From Candidatus Portnoybacteria bacterium CG10_big_fil_rev_8_21_14_0_10_36_7 (lineage in GTDB: Bacteria > Patescibacteriota > Minisyncoccia > Portnoybacterales > PFDW01), in assembly GCA_002793835.1 (NCBI GenBank), contig PFDW01000002.1:1-5317 (forward strand): a DNA stretch of 5,317 nt. The letters run 5' to 3'. A model generated the notes under the pieces. That model did no database searches. It saw only the letters and a program-made list of their open reading frames with translations, and was not told the origin of the DNA. A program made the translations under genes and the position numbers. Of this stretch, positions 1-5,317 are shown piece after piece; position 1 is the stretch's first letter, and each line of letters starts with the position of its first letter.

Positions 1-735
1 TGCTAGCCCGCCTCTTTCCGCCATCTCTTTTGTCATGTAATTCATCCAAAAATCATCAAATACTTTTACTCCCAATTTAGAAAAAGGACCTAATCCATCT
101 TTGAGCTCTTTTACTTTTACACAAGAACCGATATTTTTCGTGTTTCCGCTTCCTGGTCTATCTTTGGCTATTCGATATTTTTCTTGAACAATAAAATCAA
201 AATCTTTTACAACTGATAAAATTTCTTCCAAATCATCAATTGTATAAACTTTATTTTCATCAATAAGTCCATCTTGTTTTGTGTAAATAGCTCCTAAAAT
301 ATAATGCTTTGAATATTCGCTGTAAGGAAATGTTATGTTTTTCTTTGATTTTCTTTCTCTGAAATATCCAGTAAAAGCACCTAGTGTAAAACCTGAAACA
401 TCGCCATTCCCCTTGCGATAAGTACTTTTTAGATCAAGGGCAATTTTTTCTTTTTTCGGTGTGATAAAAGTAACATCAGGATAATGATTTTGCTCGGCAG
501 AAAATATCATTTCATAGTTATTTTCATCGGCAAATTTTTTCAGTACAGGGAACATCATCAACTCGATGATTTTTGAAATAACCTTTGTATCAACTGAAAT
601 AGTGTATATATTTTTTGCAATATCAATAAATCCCTTAACTGACCAATCGCCATTTGGTGTTTCGAGGATGTTTCTAAAATCCTCAGAATGTTTAAGAAGC
701 TGTTTTTGAAAATTGTCTTGATTCATATTCGTCAT
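1..735 (-). CDS. EcoRV-like type II restriction endonuclease (3' end cut off by the window)
   Basis: The frame is open for 245 codons from ATG at 735 to the left edge, with no stop. The translation aligns with EcoRV, recalled from memory, along almost its whole length. Matches include DTKV (49-52), catalytic-region E58, QNHYPD (82-87), ALDLKSTY (99-106), FTLG (116-119), KN before the FPY segment (132-138), GSGNTKNIGS (195-204) and F-W-x-N-Y (229-233). These correspond to EcoRV E45, D74, D90 and K92 (the PD...DxK metal-binding site) and to its recognition loop at 182-187. EcoRV is a homodimer that cuts GAT^ATC bluntly with Mg2+; the same or a related target is inferred here. EcoRV has about 25 further residues after the matching NY, so perhaps 10-25 are missing off the edge. 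ATG at 726 (Met4) is an alternative start; neither has a Shine-Dalgarno sequence. The gene begins 3 bases after the hydrolase stop. Five of seven Arg codons are AGA, unlike its neighbours, which suggests acquisition. No methyltransferase is visible; it would be expected further left. Confidence 0.93.
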   Translation of the reverse strand, partial: MTNMNQDNFQKQLLKHSEDFRNILETPNGDWSVKGFIDIAKNIYTISVDTKVISKIIELMMFPVLKKFADENNYEMIFSAEQNHYPDVTFITPKKEKIALDLKSTYRKGNGDVSGFTLGAFTGYFRERKSKKNITFPYSEYSKHYILGAIYTKQDGLIDENKVYTIDDLEEILSVVKDFDFIVQEKYRIAKDRPGSGNTKNIGSCVKVKELKDGLGPFSKLGVKVFDDFWMNYMTKEMAERGGLA

Positions 736-738
736 AAT

Positions 739-1275
739 TTAAGTATTTATATTGTATTTCATTTCCCCTAAAATTAAAATCGTTTTCGGAGCGTAGCGGA
801 GAAAACACCTTATATCCCCTCTAAAAATATAAAGACCAAGTACATTATTGTATGTAGCATTTTTTTCTTCGAGTGATTTCATTCCTTTGGTTGGATCCCA
901 ATAAATTATTTTTTTCGCATGAGATATATTTGCATTCCAAATACTTGGACAGCCGAGACTGTGTCCGATGAGATATATTTCTGTATAATCATTTTTTATA
1001 AAATTAATCACAGTATTGATATCTTTTGCATGTGTGGATATATCGCATTCACTGAGTTGTCGAGCCTGTGGTTTTGATGTATAGAGATTGAAACGTAGTG
1101 TATCATATCCTTTTGGACAGAAAAATTTTACTGCATTGAAATAATGATGTTCATTTTGTGATCCCGTCAAACCATGTACAAAAATAATAAGTTTATTTTT
1201 TTTGCTTTCATGCGAATTGAGTGTCGCGTAAATAATATGATTATCATTTGTGGGGATTTTGATAGATGTTTCCAT
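739..1275 (-). CDS. Small alpha/beta hydrolase, probably C-terminally truncated
   Basis: This 178-residue cytoplasmic protein has the first half of an alpha/beta-hydrolase fold. A beta-strand leads into the oxyanion-type HGLTG motif (34-38), followed by NEHHYFNAVKFF (41-52) and RFNLY (61-65). A strand (IYLIG) then runs into the nucleophile elbow GHSLG (104-108) with Ser106 as the likely nucleophile, followed by IIYWDP (123-128). The layout recalls the small RBBP9/YdeN-like serine hydrolases and a hydrolase type I associate with Patescibacteria; the substrate is unknown. Such proteins usually run to about 200-250 residues and end with a catalytic His, which I cannot find here. Codons 157-165 lie in a palindromic element, after which only LILGEMKYNINT-like sequence follows before TAA. 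This is therefore probably a broken or shortened gene, though a functional short form is possible. The ATG at 1275 lacks a Shine-Dalgarno sequence. The gene lies 31 bases after uvrA and 3 before the nuclease. Confidence 0.8.
   Translation of the reverse strand: METSIKIPTNDNHIIYATLNSHESKKNKLIIFVHGLTGSQNEHHYFNAVKFFCPKGYDTLRFNLYTSKPQARQLSECDISTHAKDINTVINFIKNDYTEIYLIGHSLGCPSIWNANISHAKKIIYWDPTKGMKSLEEKNATYNNVLGLYIFRGDIRCFLRYAPKTILILGEMKYNINT
782..806. repeat. Palindromic element inside the hydrolase 3' end
   Basis: Perfect 6-base arms, gttttc (782-787) and gaaaac (801-806), enclose a 13-base centre. Together with one base of each arm, the centre reads cggag-cgtag-cggag, a threefold 5-mer pattern. 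The G+C-rich centre stands out from the AT-rich surroundings. On the minus strand the hairpin is followed by a T-rich stretch (ATTTTAATTTTA), so it could also act as a weak transcription terminator. It lies in frame in the hydrolase and encodes about CFLRYAPKT. It could be a dispersed palindromic repeat comparable in behaviour to Rickettsia palindromic elements, but no second copy occurs in this window, so the repeat status is inferred. Confidence 0.5.
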
Positions 1276-1284
1276 AGAATATTT

Positions 1285-1314
1285 GTTACATGATACATGC
1301 TATGTGTTACGTGA
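1285..1314. promoter_or_regulatory. Possible operator-like repeat between uvrA and the hydrolase
   Basis: Two near-identical 9-mers, gttacatga (1285-1293) and gttacgtga (1306-1314), differ at one base and start 21 bases apart, about two helical turns. Between them is an 11-base palindrome, acat-gct-atgt (1295-1305). The set spans the short gap upstream of the hydrolase ATG and overlaps the uvrA stop codon. It could bind a regulator or be chance in AT-rich DNA; no matching family of sites is recognised. Confidence 0.2.
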
Positions 1315-4135
1315 CCAATGATTTCAGATATTTCCCTGTTATACTTTTTTTTGTTGTTATAATATCACGGGGTGTTCCTTCGGCTACGACTTCACCACCA
1401 CGTTTACCACCTTCTGGACCAAGATCAATAATCCAATCACTACATTTTATAATATCAAGATTATGTTCGATGACGAGGACAGTGTTACCTTTGTCAACAA
1501 GCTGATTTAAGACATGTAATAATTTTTTTATATCTTCAAAATGAAGACCAGTACTTGGTTCATCGAGGATATAGAGTGTTTTACCAGTCGAGCGACGAGA
1601 TAATTCGGTTGCGAGTTTTATACGTTGGGCTTCACCACCAGATAGAGTTGTTGCAGGTTGACCGAGCTGGAGATAACCAAGTCCGACATTGCGGAGGACT
1701 TGTAATTTTTCAGTAATATTTTTTTTGCCCATGAAAAATAAAAATGCTTCTTCTATAGTCATAGCAAGTACTTCGGCAATATTTTTTTCTTTATAATGAA
1801 TTTCCAAAACATGTGCAGTATATCGTGTACCATTACATTCACTACATTCGGTATATACATCATTTAAAAAATGCATAGGAATAGTCATATATCCTTCACC
1901 ACTACATGCTTCACAGCGTCCATCTCCTTTTACATTAAAACTAAAAGTACCAGCACTATAGCCACGTATTTTTGCTTCAGGAAGCTCGGCGTAGAGATCG
2001 CGTATGAGCGTGAATACACCAGTATATGTTGCAGGATTGCTACGTGGTGTGCGACCGATAGGAGTTTGGTCTATTGCGATGATTTTGTCGATATTGCTGA
2101 GACCTTTTATACGTTTATGTGCGCCTGGTTCTGCTTTTGCACGATAGAATTTTTTTGCCAATGCTTTGCTCAATATATCCAATATCAATGTTGATTTTCC
2201 TGAACCTGATACACCACTAATTGATACGAGTAATCCGAGTGGGATTGCAACATCGATGTTTTTGAGATTGTGTGCTTTTGCTCCTTCTATATGGATATAT
2301 TTTCCATTTCCTGTACGAATTTTTTTTGGTGCGATGATACGTTCTGTGCCATTGAGATAGCGACCGGTCAAAGATGTGTTTGTTTTTTTGACTGCCTGTG
2401 GTGTCCCTGATGCCATGATTTCGCCACCATATTCACCTGCACCTGGTCCGATATCGATGAGATAATCGGCTGCTTTCATAATAGCATGATCATGTTCGAC
2501 GACGATGACCGTATTGCCCATATCGCGAAGTGATTTCAATGTATCGATGAGATGATCATTATCTTTTGCATGAAGACCAATGGATGGTTCATCGAGAATA
2601 TAGATAAGACCTGATAAACCAGCAGACAATTGGGTCGAGAGACGGACACGCTGGGCTTCTCCACCTGAGAGTGTATAGAGTGGTCTATCGAGTGTGATAT
2701 ATGACAATCCGACGCGAGACATGTGTATGATGCGACGATTGATTTCTTTTGCGATAGGTGTGATGATTTGTTGTTCTTGATTAGATAATGAATGAAAAAA
2801 ATCACTTGATTTTTTTTCTATACCATAAAAAAAATGTTGTATGTCTTCGATACTCATTTCGACCATATCAGCAATAGACAGATCAGTAATCTTTATATGC
2901 AAGCTATCTTGCTTGAGTCGTTTGCCATGACAAATACTACAAATTTTTTCACGCATGTATACTTCCATTTCTTTTTTGAGATAATCTGATTTTGTCTCTA
3001 CATAGCGTGCCGTGAGATGTGGTATGACACCTTCATATTGCAGTGTTTTTGATCCGAGTATATATTGTTCACCATCAGTACCATAGAGAATACTATTGAT
3101 AGATGTTTGAGACAATTCTTCTAGTGGTGTATGAATAGAAAAATCATGTGTTTCTGCGACTTTGGTCAATAATTCGATATAGTGATTACTATTGCCAGCA
3201 AGACGCATCCAAGGTTGGATTGCCCCTTCGGCAATTGTTAGTTTTTGGTTTGGGACGATGAGTTCAGGATCGATTTCGAGTGTTTTTCCAAGACCAGTAC
3301 AACGTGGACATGCACCATGAGGACTATTGAATGAAAATGATCGTGATTCTATTGTTGCAAATACGCGATGACAGCGTGGGCATGATGGAATAGATGAATA
3401 ATGTTCTTCTGTGTCACTGTGTTCATCGTATAGTGTTATACGACCATTTGAGAGATCGAGTGCGGTTTCTATTTCTTTTATAATATCAGTGGATATTATA
3501 TCCTGTGCTTTACCAAGTATAATATCTATGTCATAGAGATATTGTAGATTGAAATTATATTTTTTCAATTGTTTAATATGTGTTTCAACACCATTGATAC
3601 GTATGTGCGGGTAGCCTGTTTTTTCGAGTTTGCGACGAATATTTTTTAGATCGACTTGTTCTCGTTTTATGATAGGGGACAAAAGTATAAGTTCTTTGTT
3701 TTTTTTCATTGCATTGCGTGCACGTTCAATAATATACTTGTTACTATGCATAGGGATTTTTTCATGACAGTCAGGACAATATTGTATACCAATACGTGCA
3801 AACAGTAGCCGAAGATAATCATATAGTTCTGTGGTAGTACCGACTGTTGAGCGAGGATTTTGTGTGGTATTTCTTTGGTGTATAGCGATTGTTGGAGAGA
3901 GACCTTGCATTTCATCAACATCTGGTTTGTCTTGCATATCCATAAATTGTCGTGCGTATGCATTGAGACTTTCGGCATAGCGACGTTGTCCTTCGGCATA
4001 GATAGTATCAAATGCCAAAGAGGACTTTCCTGATCCGGAAAGTCCTGTGATGACGATGAGTTTATTTTTTGGAATATCGAGTGAAATGTTTTTGAGATTG
4101 TGCACTCGTGCATTCTTTATGTGTATGTTTTGCAT
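1307..4135 (-). CDS. uvrA: UvrA, excinuclease ABC ATPase subunit
   Basis: This complete 942-residue protein (E. coli UvrA has 940) is the dimeric ABC-type ATPase that finds bulky DNA lesions and loads UvrB in nucleotide excision repair. Domains in order: Walker [10 protein letters not shown] (31-39, Lys37); the UvrB-binding and insertion region with RSTVGT; a zinc site at Cys252/255...276/279; ABC signature [12 protein letters not shown] followed by Walker [12 protein letters not shown]; a second Walker [10 protein letters not shown] (Lys647); the [19 protein letters not shown] segment; a second zinc site at Cys741/744...764/767; then [12 protein letters not shown] and [11 protein letters not shown]. 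All nucleotide and zinc ligands are present, so it should be active. The second zinc finger is preceded by [13 protein letters not shown], where most family members have GRFSFNVxGGRC: an Arg-to-Thr change and one extra residue. ATG at 4135 gives the standard UvrA N-terminus, has no Shine-Dalgarno sequence, and lies 18 bases after the pilin-like gene. The stop is TAA. uvrB and uvrC are not in the window. Confidence 0.99.
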   Translation of the reverse strand: MQNIHIKNARVHNLKNISLDIPKNKLIVITGLSGSGKSSLAFDTIYAEGQRRYAESLNAYARQFMDMQDKPDVDEMQGLSPTIAIHQRNTTQNPRSTVGTTTELYDYLRLLFARIGIQYCPDCHEKIPMHSNKYIIERARNAMKKNKELILLSPIIKREQVDLKNIRRKLEKTGYPHIRINGVETHIKQLKKYNFNLQYLYDIDIILGKAQDIISTDIIKEIETALDLSNGRITLYDEHSDTEEHYSSIPSCPRCHRVFATIESRSFSFNSPHGACPRCTGLGKTLEIDPELIVPNQKLTIAEGAIQPWMRLAGNSNHYIELLTKVAETHDFSIHTPLEELSQTSINSILYGTDGEQYILGSKTLQYEGVIPHLTARYVETKSDYLKKEMEVYMREKICSICHGKRLKQDSLHIKITDLSIADMVEMSIEDIQHFFYGIEKKSSDFFHSLSNQEQQIITPIAKEINRRIIHMSRVGLSYITLDRPLYTLSGGEAQRVRLSTQLSAGLSGLIYILDEPSIGLHAKDNDHLIDTLKSLRDMGNTVIVVEHDHAIMKAADYLIDIGPGAGEYGGEIMASGTPQAVKKTNTSLTGRYLNGTERIIAPKKIRTGNGKYIHIEGAKAHNLKNIDVAIPLGLLVSISGVSGSGKSTLILDILSKALAKKFYRAKAEPGAHKRIKGLSNIDKIIAIDQTPIGRTPRSNPATYTGVFTLIRDLYAELPEAKIRGYSAGTFSFNVKGDGRCEACSGEGYMTIPMHFLNDVYTECSECNGTRYTAHVLEIHYKEKNIAEVLAMTIEEAFLFFMGKKNITEKLQVLRNVGLGYLQLGQPATTLSGGEAQRIKLATELSRRSTGKTLYILDEPSTGLHFEDIKKLLHVLNQLVDKGNTVLVIEHNLDIIKCSDWIIDLGPEGGKRGGEVVAEGTPRDIITTKKSITGKYLKSLVT

Positions 4136-4153
4136 AATGTTTATTTGTATTAA

Positions 4154-5317
4154 CTATTTTACAGTATTTGGATCAAAATTGAGTATATAATAATTTTTAT
4201 AATTATTACTGTTTGGTTCGTTTGGTATAGATAATTTGAATAGTCCTGGTTCTATTACACCATTTCCATATGCTCGTGAAGTGAGTATATTTGAATTTTC
4301 TGACTCTCGATATACTAAAATAGGTTTATCAGTCATTGTCCATTGTGTGTTAATCTTATATATGATAAAAAAGCCATATGCCGGGTTGTTTTTGCAATTA
4401 ACTACCACATCTTTTGATACATTTGCGAATTGATAGATAAATTCATCAAATCCTGGTTTTTTGACCCGAGTGATAATAGTTTTTTTTATAAATGTTGTTC
4501 CAGTTTTTAATGTTGTTTTAATTGTTCCACATACAGGGATAATTTGTATCTCATTGTCCGGTTTATCACTTTTCCATTTATCACTAATCCATATATCGTC
4601 ATCACTTTCCTCAATAGTTCCAGCAAGATTTTTTGAGAACATATTAATTATATTTTCACTTTGACTATCTACTTTTGCATGTACAATTATTTCTCCACCC
4701 CAACAATGACCGTAGTGTTTTATATCCTTTTCAAACATTTCAAAAAATCCACTACCGGCTCCCTCTATGTCAAACGGTACACAAATTGGTTTTTTCATAT
4801 CTGTACATTGATAACCCGAACATGTATTTGTTCCTGAACCATTTACAAAATATTCGCTTCCACATTTTAGACTGTCTGTTCCAGCTACTTTAAAATCACT
4901 TTGTTTGAGTTTACTCAGTAATGTTTTTTTTTGTTGTTCAGTAATTTTTAATACAGTTTTGGTTTCATACGCAAGAGCTAAAGATGAACTCGCACTATTT
5001 TGTAGGACTGTTTTACAAGAATTTCCTGGTAATTTTGTACTATTTATGAGCCATACATCTGGTAGGCGAAGATTGACGAGATAGGGATTCACTGTATTTA
5101 ATACAGTATACGATGTCGCCATGAGGACAAGTCCGATAATAGCACCACTAATACGTTTTTGTGCTTTGCCAATGGTATCTTGGTTGCCACCTGAGAGAAT
5201 CCACATGAGTCCGGAAATAATCATCATAACAACAGCAACAATAGATCCTATCATGAAACCATATTTGTAAATGAATTGTATAAATTCACCAATGTTGGCA
5301 AATTTTTTTTTACCATC
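4154..5317 (-). CDS. VirB2/TrbC pilin-like two-helix membrane protein with large C-terminal domain (5' end cut off)
   Basis: The frame is open from the right edge to TAG at 4154-4156, giving 387 residues. An internal Met at 5254 would be a false start, because the 21 codons before it (ending FIYKYGF) read like the normal lead-in to the first helix. Using fragment numbering, helix 1 is about 22-41, followed by SGGN (42-45), a charged loop with KAQKRI (51-56), helix 2 at about 56-76 and NPYLV (77-81). This is the layout of VirB2/TrbC-type pilin subunits abundant in Patescibacteria. About 300 residues follow helix 2, with eight cysteines, many Asn/Ser/Thr and no further obvious membrane segment. 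By analogy with VirB2 topology this part would be extracellular and disulfide-linked. I do not recognise its fold; adhesin, surface pilin tip or secretion component are guesses. A cleavable signal peptide may lie beyond the edge. Arg codons sampled are CGN, as in uvrA. Confidence 0.8.
   Translation of the reverse strand, partial: DGKKKFANIGEFIQFIYKYGFMIGSIVAVVMMIISGLMWILSGGNQDTIGKAQKRISGAIIGLVLMATSYTVLNTVNPYLVNLRLPDVWLINSTKLPGNSCKTVLQNSASSSLALAYETKTVLKITEQQKKTLLSKLKQSDFKVAGTDSLKCGSEYFVNGSGTNTCSGYQCTDMKKPICVPFDIEGAGSGFFEMFEKDIKHYGHCWGGEIIVHAKVDSQSENIINMFSKNLAGTIEESDDDIWISDKWKSDKPDNEIQIIPVCGTIKTTLKTGTTFIKKTIITRVKKPGFDEFIYQFANVSKDVVVNCKNNPAYGFFIIYKINTQWTMTDKPILVYRESENSNILTSRAYGNGVIEPGLFKLSIPNEPNSNNYKNYYILNFDPNTVK

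Noticed and set aside
739..1275. The hydrolase as a dedicated partner of the restriction system (anti-restriction or control protein)
   Set aside because: It has alpha/beta-hydrolase motifs and no DNA-binding or methyltransferase motif; adjacency alone does not support a role in restriction.
1290..2360. Short plus-strand open frames at 1290-1505, 1871-2194 and 2166-2360
   Set aside because: All lie antisense to uvrA, have low-complexity or improbable composition and match no family; they are by-products of the uvrA codon pattern.
2536..4113. Minus-strand open frames at 2536-2805 and 3706-4113 in another frame of uvrA
   Set aside because: They overlap conserved uvrA sequence entirely and show no domain features.
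1307..4135. Use of the UGA=Gly code (Gracilibacteria/Absconditabacteria)
   Set aside because: The 942-codon uvrA and the other frames read through without any in-frame TGA, and Gly is encoded by GGN.
4236..4893. Plus-strand open frames at 4236-4433, 4461-4664 and 4675-4893
   Set aside because: They are antisense to the pilin-like gene, which has a coherent protein with two helices and conserved motifs in its own frame.
5252..5254. ATG at 5254 as the start of the pilin-like gene
   Set aside because: The frame continues in-phase to the right edge, and the upstream residues read as the usual amphipathic lead-in to the first helix, so this Met is internal.
5303..5311. Run of nine T (poly-A on the coding strand) as a possible frameshift site
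   Set aside because: It encodes three Lys in a frame that continues sensibly on both sides; nothing indicates slippage.

Overview
The window is an AT-rich bacterial segment in which every supported gene lies on the minus strand. Read in transcription order (high to low coordinates) it holds: (1) the 3' part of a gene for a two-helix, VirB2/TrbC-pilin-like membrane protein with a large cysteine-containing C-terminal domain (4154 to the right edge); (2) a complete uvrA (1307-4135); (3) a short, probably C-terminally truncated alpha/beta hydrolase (739-1275); (4) the 5' part, nearly the whole, of a type II restriction endonuclease that closely resembles EcoRV (left edge to 735). The gaps are 18, 31 and 3 bases, so co-transcription is plausible. 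There is no intergenic stretch over 300 bases. I see no tRNA, rRNA, CRISPR array or transposase.

The likely source is a member of the Patescibacteria (Candidate Phyla Radiation). The evidence is circumstantial: the pilin-like protein has the two-helix layout with an 'S-G-G-N ... K-R-I ... GAIIGL ... [11 protein letters not shown]' pattern common in that group, the hydrolase resembles a small hydrolase type I associate with it, and none of the three visible start codons is preceded by a Shine-Dalgarno sequence. The genes read through in the standard code. UGA is never used in frame, which argues against the UGA=Gly lineages (Gracilibacteria, Absconditabacteria).

The most interesting part is 1-1275. 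The nuclease keeps the EcoRV active site (E58, D87, D101, K103 in local numbering) and most of the DNA-recognition loop (GSGNT), with two substitutions next to base-contacting positions. Its codon use (mostly AGA for Arg) differs from the CGN preference of its neighbours. The hydrolase just upstream ends where homologous proteins should continue, and near its end it carries an in-frame palindromic element. A simple reading is that a restriction cassette arrived downstream of, and cost, the hydrolase's C-terminus. The cognate methyltransferase is not in the window and would be expected beyond the left edge. uvrA looks like an ordinary, intact housekeeping repair gene with small local oddities.
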